Assembly: GCA_937895985.1 (NCBI GenBank)
Contig: CALBKL010000169.1
Coordinates: forward strand, 1 to 15,437
From: an uncultured Solobacterium sp.
Lineage (GTDB): Bacteria > Bacillota_I > Bacilli_A > Erysipelotrichales > Erysipelotrichaceae
Direction: 5' to 3'
DNA: 15,437 nt
The notes under the pieces are model-generated. The model saw only the letters and a list, made by a program, of their open reading frames with translations. It made no database searches and was not told the origin of the DNA. The number at the start of each line of letters is the position of its first letter. Position 1 is the first letter of the stretch. Of this stretch, positions 1 to 6,479 are shown piece by piece. The translations under genes were made by a program, and so were the position numbers.

Positions 1-2
1 CG

Positions 3-284
3 GCATTACGTTTCCAATGTGTATCTTTAGTATTAATGCCGATGACGATGTATGGGAATATGTTATTTCAGTCAATTTCACGTAGTGCCGTTGCAACATT
101 TCTAGCGATGCTACGAAGTGGACTAATTCTAATCCCTGCTGTCATTATCTTGCATGCATGTTTTGGAATAACAGGTATTGAAGCTGCACAATCTGTAAGC
201 GAGATTATGACTGCAATTATTTCATTACCGTTTATTCTTTATCTATTTAAAACATTTCCAGAAGATGGAAGAGATATCATATAA
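3..284 (+). CDS. MATE-type multidrug/Na+ antiporter, C-terminal part (5' end outside window)
   Basis: The reading frame is open from the window edge (first full codon at base 3) to TAA at 282-284, giving about 93 residues of a protein whose start lies outside. Visible are two hydrophobic segments, one starting near the internal SGLILIPAVIILH stretch and one near AIISLPFILYLF. Between them lies the polar turn FGITGIEAAQSVSEI, and the protein ends in a short charged tail. This pattern, including the upstream MPMTMYGNMLFQSI stretch, resembles the last helices of MATE-family exporters (usually about 450 residues, 12 helices), which expel cationic drugs in exchange for Na+ or H+. The ATG at base 36 is internal, not the start. 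The family call is by eye from a fragment; substrate unknown. Confidence 0.72.
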   Translation, partial: ALRFQCVSLVLMPMTMYGNMLFQSISRSAVATFLAMLRSGLILIPAVIILHACFGITGIEAAQSVSEIMTAIISLPFILYLFKTFPEDGRDII

Positions 285-308
285 AAAGCGATGGATTCAT
301 CGCTTTTT
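283..308. terminator. Bidirectional intrinsic terminator between the MATE gene and apbE
   Basis: A perfect 11-bp stem (AAAAAGCGATG, loop GATT, CATCGCTTTTT) starts within the MATE stop codon and ends 4 bp before the apbE stop codon. T-runs lie on both strands, so it can end both convergent transcripts. Confidence 0.9.
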
Positions 309-312
309 GTGT

Positions 313-1467
313 CTAATAAGTAATAATGTCTTTTAAGCCTTCACTTGCTACAACATAATAGCCGTTTGTTTCTTTGCCATCACCTTGTTTCTTTGCTGGA
401 TCCATGACCCATACTGCATTAGCTTCTTTACCTGTTGCTTTCTTATATGCTTCTAGTACTCTCTTTCCATCTTCGATGGAAAGTGTAAATAGTGTTGTAC
501 TTAAGCAATCAGCGACACCAGAATCTTCTGTAAAGATGGTGACACTATGGTAATGCGTTGCGGGATAATTTGTGGATGGATCAATAATGTGGTGATAACT
601 ATTACCATCTGTTGCGATATAGAAGCGCTCATAGTCTCCACTTGTAACAAAGGAGAAGGAGCCCTTGGAAGAAATTAATGCAAGTCCATTTGGTAGAGCA
701 CCTTCTGGATCAGCAATAGCGACATTCCATGTGCTTCCATCAGGTTTATCATTTACAGTACGGATGTTTCTGCCTACATTGAAGTAACCTGCTTGCATGT
801 GTTGACTAACTTCTTCCGCAACTAATTCTGTTGCATATCCTTTTGCAATACCACCAACATCAAATGATTGACATGGCTGAGTAATATATACTGTGCTTTC
901 TTCGTCGTTTATTACAACATTATCCCAACCCTTACAACCGGCAGCTTGTGTAAGTTCTCCCTCTGATGGAAGATTACCAAGTTGTTTTTCAGCGTTGAGT
1001 TTAATACCTTCTTCACGATACTTATGCCAAACCTTAAGAAGGGCACCCATGGTAATATCAAATTCGCCATTGGAGTAATCATAGAACTGTTTTGCCATAT
1101 GCAACATGTCAATGATCGGTTTATCAACTTTGACTGGTTTGATACCAGCGTTATCATTAACTGTCTTTAGGTTGTTGATGCCATCATAGTCGTTATAAAT
1201 ATCAAATAACTGATTGTAATAACGAAGTAGGGTAGTGCTATCCTTGAAATGAGCAGCTGCCGATTCGGTATTCGTTGTATATTCCATGTAACTATAGATT
1301 GTATCAAAGCCTACATCAGAACTCACATTTTCATATTTGGTTAGACTTTCGCTATTGGTTGAAGTTGTGTTAGAGGCACTGTTTTTACTCTCTTTTGTTG
1401 TACAGCCAGCAAGTAGTGTACAAACGCTTAATGCGCTGATTAATAATTTAGTTATTTTTCTTTTCAT
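313..1467 (-). CDS. apbE: FAD:protein FMN transferase, lipoprotein ApbE
   Basis: ApbE transfers FMN from FAD to a threonine in the S/TGAT-type motif of RnfG, RnfD and other FMN-binding proteins outside the membrane. The 384-residue protein has a lipoprotein signal peptide with lipobox LLAGC (Cys22), then a Ser/Thr/Asn-rich linker to about residue 45. The catalytic domain shows the family hallmarks FDVGGIAKGYATE (residues 202-214), HHIIDP (292-297) and GVADCLSTTLF (317-327), with Asp/Thr residues expected to hold Mg2+. Length is normal for the family. The usual NLGGN-like stretch reads NVGRN (230-234) and the usual IDPxTG reads IDPSTN. It is divergent from an Rnf operon that carries three predicted flavinylation sites, which are its likely substrates. 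No Shine-Dalgarno is visible upstream of the ATG. Confidence 0.95.
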   Translation of the reverse strand: MKRKITKLLISALSVCTLLAGCTTKESKNSASNTTSTNSESLTKYENVSSDVGFDTIYSYMEYTTNTESAAAHFKDSTTLLRYYNQLFDIYNDYDGINNLKTVNDNAGIKPVKVDKPIIDMLHMAKQFYDYSNGEFDITMGALLKVWHKYREEGIKLNAEKQLGNLPSEGELTQAAGCKGWDNVVINDEESTVYITQPCQSFDVGGIAKGYATELVAEEVSQHMQAGYFNVGRNIRTVNDKPDGSTWNVAIADPEGALPNGLALISSKGSFSFVTSGDYERFYIATDGNSYHHIIDPSTNYPATHYHSVTIFTEDSGVADCLSTTLFTLSIEDGKRVLEAYKKATGKEANAVWVMDPAKKQGDGKETNGYYVVASEGLKDIITY

Positions 1468-1468
1468 A

Positions 1469-1504
1469 TCTAAACTATATCATAAAAGCCATCTTACTGT
1501 TAAC
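1469..1504 (-). promoter_or_regulatory. Candidate apbE promoter, possibly giving a leaderless mRNA
   Basis: On the minus strand TTAACA (1499-1504, 5 of 6 to the -35 consensus) is 17 bp from GATATA (1476-1481); TATGAT overlaps at 1479-1484. Either -10 choice places transcription start within about 5 bases of the apbE ATG (A at 1467), and no ribosome site is visible. The -10 choice is uncertain. Confidence 0.4.
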
Positions 1505-1513
1505 GCTGGAATA

Positions 1514-1522
1514 TGTTATAAT
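1514..1522 (+). promoter_or_regulatory. Extended -10 promoter of the rnf operon
   Basis: TGTTATAAT is a perfect TGn plus TATAAT extended -10 element. The -35 region (TTACTG, 1494-1499) is poor, as is usual for extended -10 promoters. Expected start is near 1529, giving a leader of about 30 bases that includes AGGAAGG (1541-1547) before the rnfC ATG. The element lies about 10 bp from the divergent apbE -35, so the two promoters probably cannot be occupied together. Confidence 0.68.
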
Positions 1523-1558
1523 TTTGTGTGATTTCAGATAAGGAAGGGAAAGAAAATT

Positions 1559-2866
1559 ATGTCAATATTTACAGGACCAATGAAGCTTCATTTAAATGGA
1601 CATAAGGATTGGACGATTCATAAAGAAGTATTGAAATCTATCGATCCAGATGTTGTTTGGATTCCACTTGTAAACGGTGTTGCCCCATGCCAACCACTTG
1701 TTCAAGTTGGAGATGAAGTTAAGATTGGACAAAAGATAGCAGAAAGAAATGATGCATTCTATTTACCACTCTTTGCGTCTGTTTCCGGTACTGTTACAGG
1801 TATCGAAAAGTTCTTAGGTGCTGGCGGTGGAATGATTGAGCACTTGCGTATTCAAAATGACCACAAGCATACAGTAGAACGTGCGTTTGTGGAGTTTGAT
1901 TATGAAAAGGCAAGCTGGCAGGAATTACATGCATTCGCTAAGGAATCGGGTATGCTCGGTTTAGGTGGTGCAGGATTCCCATCTTACGTAAAGTATGTAA
2001 AGCCAGAGAATGTTGATCTCTTTATCGTGAATGCGGTTGAGTGCGAACCATTCTTAACATCAGATTATAAGAACATTGAAGAAAATATGGACTTACTCAA
2101 GGTAGGTACACTTGCGTTCTTTAAGTTAAGTAATGCAAAGGCTGGTTGTGTTGCAATCAAGGAAGATAAGAAGGAACAGATTGCCCAACTACAAGAATTA
2201 TTCAAGGGTACACCAATCGAGGTGCGTATCGTTCCTAACGTATACCCAATGGGTTGGGAAAGAACACTTGTATACCAGTTAACAAACAAACGCTATGACA
2301 AGTTACCAATTGAAGCTGGATGTATCGTTAACAATGCATCTACAGCAATTGCGTTTGGTAATGCAATTGTAAATGGTATGCCAGTTACACATAAGTACTT
2401 AACAGTATCGGGTGATGCAGTTAAGAATCCACAGAACGTATATGTTCCAGTAGGAACAAAGGTACATGATATTGTCGATGCTGTTGGTGGATACAAAGAT
2501 GGTGTAGACGATGTAGTGTTACTTGCTGGTGGACCAATGATGGGACGTGCAATTCCTAATGATCAATTTGTAGTAATGGCACAGAACAATGGTCTTACAA
2601 TTCAGAAGTATGAGAAGCCAGATACAGTTGCTTGTTTACGTTGTGGACGTTGTACGGAAACATGTCCATCTGGATTACAACCAGTACGTATCGCTTCTGA
2701 ACATAAGTCTGTAGACTATGATACATTAATGCGTTTAGATGTAATGAACTGTATTGAATGTGGTCTATGTACATATGTATGTCCATCTAAGATTGAAGTA
2801 ACTGAGAATGTTAGACGTGCAAAGACATTTGTACGTGCAAAACTAGCAGCACAGGCAAAGAAATAG
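1559..2866 (+). CDS. rnfC: Rnf complex subunit RnfC (NADH/Fe-S flavoprotein)
   Basis: RnfC is the cytoplasmic peripheral subunit that exchanges electrons with NAD+/NADH. At 435 residues it is full length. The N-terminal barrel-like segment runs to about residue 110. A glycine-rich nucleotide/FMN-binding stretch GMLGLGGAGFPS (131-142) is followed by NAVECEPF (158-165), both conserved in RnfC/NuoF-like proteins. Two [4Fe-4S] motifs close the protein: C359-x2-C362-x2-C365-x3-C369 and C398-x2-C401-x2-C404-x3-C408, each followed by Pro. It is the first gene of the operon, with AGGAAGG upstream of the ATG, and ends 12 bp before the RnfD fusion gene. Nothing looks missing, so the NADH-facing end of this Rnf is orthodox, unlike RnfB. 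Confidence 0.96.
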   Translation: MSIFTGPMKLHLNGHKDWTIHKEVLKSIDPDVVWIPLVNGVAPCQPLVQVGDEVKIGQKIAERNDAFYLPLFASVSGTVTGIEKFLGAGGGMIEHLRIQNDHKHTVERAFVEFDYEKASWQELHAFAKESGMLGLGGAGFPSYVKYVKPENVDLFIVNAVECEPFLTSDYKNIEENMDLLKVGTLAFFKLSNAKAGCVAIKEDKKEQIAQLQELFKGTPIEVRIVPNVYPMGWERTLVYQLTNKRYDKLPIEAGCIVNNASTAIAFGNAIVNGMPVTHKYLTVSGDAVKNPQNVYVPVGTKVHDIVDAVGGYKDGVDDVVLLAGGPMMGRAIPNDQFVVMAQNNGLTIQKYEKPDTVACLRCGRCTETCPSGLQPVRIASEHKSVDYDTLMRLDVMNCIECGLCTYVCPSKIEVTENVRRAKTFVRAKLAAQAKK

Positions 2867-2878
2867 GAGGCAAGAAAA

Positions 2879-4675
2879 ATGAAATTTTCATATAAAGTAT
2901 CGCCTAACTATGCGGCTAAACAATCTACAACAGGTATTATGTTGGAACTTAGCTTAGCTTTGGTTGTTGTGACAGTTGCTTCTGCAATCTGGTATGGAGT
3001 GACAGGCGGTGCTTCTTTAGGCATTCGTGTTATTCTACTGTCCATCGCTTCTGTAGTAACTGCATTGTGTACTGAAACATTGTACTTACTTGCAAGAAAG
3101 AAGAAGGACATTGCAAAAGAATTGTTACATTCCTATGGTTGGGTAACAGGTTTAATTATTCCATTAATCACAAGAATTAATGTTAGTTTTTACGCAATTA
3201 TCATTGCGACTGCAATTGCAATCTTGTTTGGTAAGATGTTATTTGGTGGATTTGGTCAGAACATATTTAACCCAGCAGCATTTGCGGAAGCAATTATCAT
3301 GAACTCATTTAGCGCAAGTGTTGCGGCTGATATACAAACAGGTGCTACACCACTTGCAGCCATGAAGTCATATGGTTGGGTAGTTGATGGCAGTGCATTG
3401 CAAAATGTATTAGGTCAATTTGGTAACTTATCCGGTATGTTCTTAGGTAACTATCAGAGTGTTATCGGTGGATCATGCGCATTATTGTTAATTCTCGTTG
3501 CAGTATATCTCATTGCTAGACGTATTATTGACTATCGTTTGACAGTGACATATATCGTAACAGTATTCGTAGTATCTCTCATTGTTGGTTTAATGCATGG
3601 TGCAGGTATTGAATATGCAATCGTTAATGTATTAGCGGGTGGTGTATTATTCGCTGGTGTGTTCATGTTAACAGATCCAGTTACTTCACCAGTATCAATT
3701 CCAGGTAGATATGTATTTGCGGTAGGTGCTGCAGCTCTTACATTGATTATTCGTTGGAAGTCTAACTTACCAGATGGTGCATTATACTCTGTCTTAATTA
3801 TGAATATGTTAACGCCTGCAATTGATCAGTTGCTAGATGGTAGTCAGATTAAGGATGCGGCAAAGATTGCGCGTAAAGCAGTTATTGCAATGTGTGCATT
3901 CTTAGTGGCAGTTCTTCTTGTTGGATCTAGTTTAGTAGCAAAGACTCCAACAGTTGCTGAAGAGCCAAAGAAGGATGATAAACCTGCAGAAGCAGTAGCA
4001 TTAAGTGCTGAGGACTTTAGCGAAAATAATGCAGAGTGTACAGAGACAAGTAATGATGGCACAACTGCAGTATATGCATGTAAGGCAAAGGGATTCGAAG
4101 GTGTTAACGAAGCTACAGTAACAATTGATGTAGCGAAGAAGACGGTTGTATCCATTGCGGTTACTAAGTTTAGTGATACGGAAGAAGTTGGTGATCAAGC
4201 TACTACAGAAGAACAACTTAAGAAATATGTTGGTGCAACTGCAGATAGTAAAATTGACGCAACAACAGGAGCAACATTTACAAGCAAGTCACTACGCGCA
4301 ATGATTGCGACCGCTTTAAAGTCTGCTTCCGCAGTAGCGTTAGGTAAAGAAGACTTCAAAGACAACAAAGCAGAGTGTTCAGAAACAAGCAATGATGGAA
4401 CAACAGCCATCTATGCATGTAAAGCACATGGTTTTGAAGGGGTAAATGAAGCAACAGTCACAGTAGATGTAGCAAGTAAGTCTGTAAAGAGTATTGAAGT
4501 TACAAAGTTTGGCGATACAGAGAGCGTAGGCGACCAAGCAACAAAAGCAGCTGAGTTAGAGAAGTACAAGGGAGTCACACTTGAAAGTAAGGTAGACTCA
4601 ACAACAGGAGCAACATTTACAAGTACATCACTCAGAGCAATGATTACAACAGCCTTACAGGCTGCAACAAAGTAA
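2879..4675 (+). CDS. rnfD: RnfD-RnfG fusion with two tandem FMN-binding domains
   Basis: The 598-residue protein joins two subunits that are normally separate. Residues 1-320 are RnfD (usual length about 310-350), multi-helix, with the covalent-FMN motif TGAT at 154-157. Residues 328-354 form a new transmembrane helix in the place of the N-terminal helix of RnfG. A Pro/Lys/Glu linker (356-372) follows. Two FMN_bind domains complete the protein (about 373-485 and 486-598), each with TTGATF; predicted flavinylated threonines are T466 and T579, besides T157 in RnfD. The two domains are about 70% identical over 113 residues, so this is an internal duplication. Each has a Cys pair 14 apart (C387/C401, C500/C514). 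The added helix should place both domains outside the cell, as in normal RnfG. No separate rnfG lies between this gene and rnfE, 10 bp downstream. The start has AGGAGG upstream. Confidence 0.93.
   Translation: MKFSYKVSPNYAAKQSTTGIMLELSLALVVVTVASAIWYGVTGGASLGIRVILLSIASVVTALCTETLYLLARKKKDIAKELLHSYGWVTGLIIPLITRINVSFYAIIIATAIAILFGKMLFGGFGQNIFNPAAFAEAIIMNSFSASVAADIQTGATPLAAMKSYGWVVDGSALQNVLGQFGNLSGMFLGNYQSVIGGSCALLLILVAVYLIARRIIDYRLTVTYIVTVFVVSLIVGLMHGAGIEYAIVNVLAGGVLFAGVFMLTDPVTSPVSIPGRYVFAVGAAALTLIIRWKSNLPDGALYSVLIMNMLTPAIDQLLDGSQIKDAAKIARKAVIAMCAFLVAVLLVGSSLVAKTPTVAEEPKKDDKPAEAVALSAEDFSENNAECTETSNDGTTAVYACKAKGFEGVNEATVTIDVAKKTVVSIAVTKFSDTEEVGDQATTEEQLKKYVGATADSKIDATTGATFTSKSLRAMIATALKSASAVALGKEDFKDNKAECSETSNDGTTAIYACKAHGFEGVNEATVTVDVASKSVKSIEVTKFGDTESVGDQATKAAELEKYKGVTLESKVDSTTGATFTSTSLRAMITTALQAATK
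3995..4672 (+). repeat. In-gene tandem duplication of the FMN_bind domain (2 x 339 bp)
   Basis: Two consecutive 113-codon units encode the FMN-binding domains. Equivalent landmarks are exactly 113 residues apart: C387/C500, C401/C514, T466/T579. The proteins remain about 70% identical but many synonymous sites differ, so the duplication is old, not a recent slippage or assembly artefact. Confidence 0.9.
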
Positions 4676-4685
4676 GGAGGAAGGT

Positions 4686-5348
4686 ATGAGCGAAAAGAAA
4701 ATTAAAGGTCAAGGCTTCTTCTCTAGATTAGCAACAGAGAACCCAGTATTCGCAACTTACTTAGGTATCTGTTCAACATTAGCAATTACAACAAGTTTAA
4801 ACAGTGCGATTGGTATGGGTGTTGCGGTAATTATCGTATTAACTTTATCCAATATCTTAGTATCACTTATTGCACCAATCACACCGGATGATATTCACAT
4901 TCCAGTTTATATCGTTATTATTGCGACATTAGTTACTATCGTTTCTATGTTTATGCATGCATATACACCAAGTCTATTTACAGCTTTAGGTGCATTCTTA
5001 GACTTAGTTGTTGTAAACTGTATTATCTTAGGACGTGCTGAAGCATATGCATGCAAGCATACAGTACTTGAATCTATCGTTGATGGATTACAACAAGGTT
5101 GTGCTTATACATTTGCACTTCTTGCAATGTCACTTATCAGACAGTTATTAGGTACTGGTGGATTATCTTTCTCAAATCCATTTACAAACAATGTAGTATT
5201 TGCATTTAGAATTATTCCAGAAGGATTTGAAATTCCAATGTTCACAGAGCAGTTTGGTGCATTTATCACATTTGCATGTTTAGCTGCTGGTGTAGCTGCT
5301 TACAAGAACTATCTTGCTAAGCCAGCGAAGAAAGGAGCTGCTAAATAA
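4686..5348 (+). CDS. rnfE: Rnf complex integral membrane subunit RnfE
   Basis: RnfE is one of two related membrane subunits that together hold a [2Fe-2S] cluster in the middle of the membrane, passing electrons across it. The 220-residue protein has about six hydrophobic segments. The two family Cys residues are present in their usual setting: C29 in YLGICSTLA and C112 in VVVNCIILGRAEAYA. The start follows AAGGAGG at 4674-4680, which overlaps the stop codon of the upstream gene, suggesting translational coupling. The stop codon overlaps the rnfA ATG by one base. Length and motifs are normal. Confidence 0.96.
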   Translation: MSEKKIKGQGFFSRLATENPVFATYLGICSTLAITTSLNSAIGMGVAVIIVLTLSNILVSLIAPITPDDIHIPVYIVIIATLVTIVSMFMHAYTPSLFTALGAFLDLVVVNCIILGRAEAYACKHTVLESIVDGLQQGCAYTFALLAMSLIRQLLGTGGLSFSNPFTNNVVFAFRIIPEGFEIPMFTEQFGAFITFACLAAGVAAYKNYLAKPAKKGAAK

Positions 5349-5920
5349 TGAATTTATTTACACTCTTGATCAGTGGATTACTGATTAACAATATTATTCT
5401 TACGAAGTTCTTAGGTATGTGTCCATTTATGGGAGTATCTACAAAACTTGAATCTGCAGTAGGTATGGGTCTTGCCGTTATCTTTGTTATCTTCGGTGCA
5501 TCCATTCTTGCATGGGGACTTTATCACTTTATCTTAGTTCCATTTGAACTAGAGTTTATGGAACTAATTTGCTTCATCTTATTGATTGCAGCATTCGTTC
5601 AGTTTGTTGAATTGTTCGTTAAAAAGTTCTCACCAGAACTGTATAAGTCATTAGGTATTTACTTACCACTTATTACAACAAACTGTGCAGTACTTTACGT
5701 AGCAATGGATAACATTACACAGAAGTATACATTGGCACAAACAATGGTAAATTCTATCGCAGTACCTGCTGGCTTTATGATGATGCTAGTTATCTTTGCA
5801 ACAATCCGTAGACGTTTAAATCAAAATGATATTCCGAAGGCATTCCAGGGCAATCCTATCGCTTTCATTTGTGCAGCAATTATGGCAATTGCATTCTCTG
5901 CATTTGCTGGATTAGTATAA
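5348..5920 (+). CDS. rnfA: Rnf complex integral membrane subunit RnfA
   Basis: RnfA is the partner of RnfE, inserted in the opposite orientation; the pair shares a [2Fe-2S] cluster within the membrane. The 190-residue sequence starts with the typical NLFTLLISGLLINNIILTKF stretch. It has the Cys residues C25 (FLGMCPFMG) and C113 (TTNCAVLYVA), matching the family positions. About six hydrophobic helices are visible and length is normal. The ATG overlaps the rnfE TAA, and the ribosome site AAAGGAG lies in the end of rnfE, so translation is coupled. The gene ends 3 bp before the small Cys-rich ORF. Confidence 0.96.
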   Translation: MNLFTLLISGLLINNIILTKFLGMCPFMGVSTKLESAVGMGLAVIFVIFGASILAWGLYHFILVPFELEFMELICFILLIAAFVQFVELFVKKFSPELYKSLGIYLPLITTNCAVLYVAMDNITQKYTLAQTMVNSIAVPAGFMMMLVIFATIRRRLNQNDIPKAFQGNPIAFICAAIMAIAFSAFAGLV

Positions 5921-5923
5921 GCC

Positions 5924-6109
5924 GTGCTTAGAATCGTTGTTGCGGCTTTATTAGCTGTAGGTTTCTTTGCCCTAAATGTATGGCTATTAAGGTTAAATCA
6001 GAAAACACCAAAGCCTGAAGGTTGTGAAGACCTGAAGGCAGAGTGTTCTGCATGTGGTATCAGCGAATGTAGTGTTCGCCAAGCTCCACAAAAAACAGAG
6101 GAGGAATAA
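5924..6109 (+). CDS. Small Cys-rich single-pass membrane protein between rnfA and rnfB
   Basis: This 61-residue protein starts at GTG (5924), the only usable start in the frame, three bases after the rnfA stop; no clear ribosome site is seen, so coupling to rnfA is likely. Residues 3-23 form one hydrophobic helix, followed by an Arg/Lys-containing turn and a soluble tail with four Cys: C34, C41, C44 and C49. C41-x2-C44-x4-C49 has the same spacing as the first three cluster ligands of the neighbouring RnfB. It could be an extra Fe-S or metal-binding subunit of the complex, or a relative of the small Cys-rich membrane proteins found beside FeoB. Its TAA overlaps the rnfB ATG by one base, so it is part of the operon. 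I do not recognise a named family with certainty. Confidence 0.75.
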   Translation: MLRIVVAALLAVGFFALNVWLLRLNQKTPKPEGCEDLKAECSACGISECSVRQAPQKTEEE

Positions 6110-6396
6110 TGGTAGTCGCAATGTTAAAAGGCTTCGGCTTGATGTTAGTTTTAGGTGCAGTCTTAGGTGGTGTGCTAGCGTTTGCTTCTATTAAGTTCTA
6201 TGTGAAGGAAGACAATCGTAAGGAAGAGTTAACAGCTTTATTACCTGGATATAACTGCGGTGCTTGTGGTAACCCAGGTTGCGCTGCGATGGCTTCTAAG
6301 TTACTTGCTGGTGAAGCACAAGTAGAACAGTGCAAACCAAGTAAGCCAGCCCAAAGAGAAACAATTAAAACATATCTTGCTGAACATGTAGGTTAG
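6109..6396 (+). CDS. rnfB: Short RnfB: membrane anchor plus first Fe-S motif only
   Basis: RnfB normally receives electrons from ferredoxin. Here only 95 residues are present: a hydrophobic helix (about 8-30), then LLPGYNCGACGNPGCAAMA with C50-x2-C53-x4-C58-x16-C75, the classic N-terminal RnfB [4Fe-4S] motif, and a short helical tail. Usual RnfB proteins (about 190 residues and up) continue with two ferredoxin-type CxxCxxCxxxCP motifs, absent here. The gene is not simply interrupted in the window: TAG at 6394-6396 is followed within 4 bases by a strong terminator, with no downstream ferredoxin-like frame. The ATG overlaps the preceding stop and follows GAGGAGG. The ferredoxin domain may be supplied by a separate protein encoded elsewhere. 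Confidence 0.88.
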   Translation: MVVAMLKGFGLMLVLGAVLGGVLAFASIKFYVKEDNRKEELTALLPGYNCGACGNPGCAAMASKLLAGEAQVEQCKPSKPAQRETIKTYLAEHVG

Positions 6397-6399
6397 TTT

Positions 6400-6433
6400 A
6401 AAATTCCTGAGCATATGCTTGGGAATTTTTTTT
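6400..6433 (+). terminator. Intrinsic terminator of the rnf operon
   Basis: The stem AAAATTCC pairs with GGAATTTT and extends inward through AGC/GCT to an ATAT loop; a T-run to 6433 follows. It lies 4 bases after the rnfB stop and fixes the end of the operon. Confidence 0.9.
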
Positions 6434-6479
6434 ATGGAAAATACCTTCAAGAAACATATATAAGTTTGAGGGTAATTGA

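Noticed and set aside
3844..4410. Two minus-strand frames inside the rnfD/G repeat region
   Set aside because: They mirror the strong codon pattern of the duplicated FMN_bind coding sequence on the plus strand and show no start signals.
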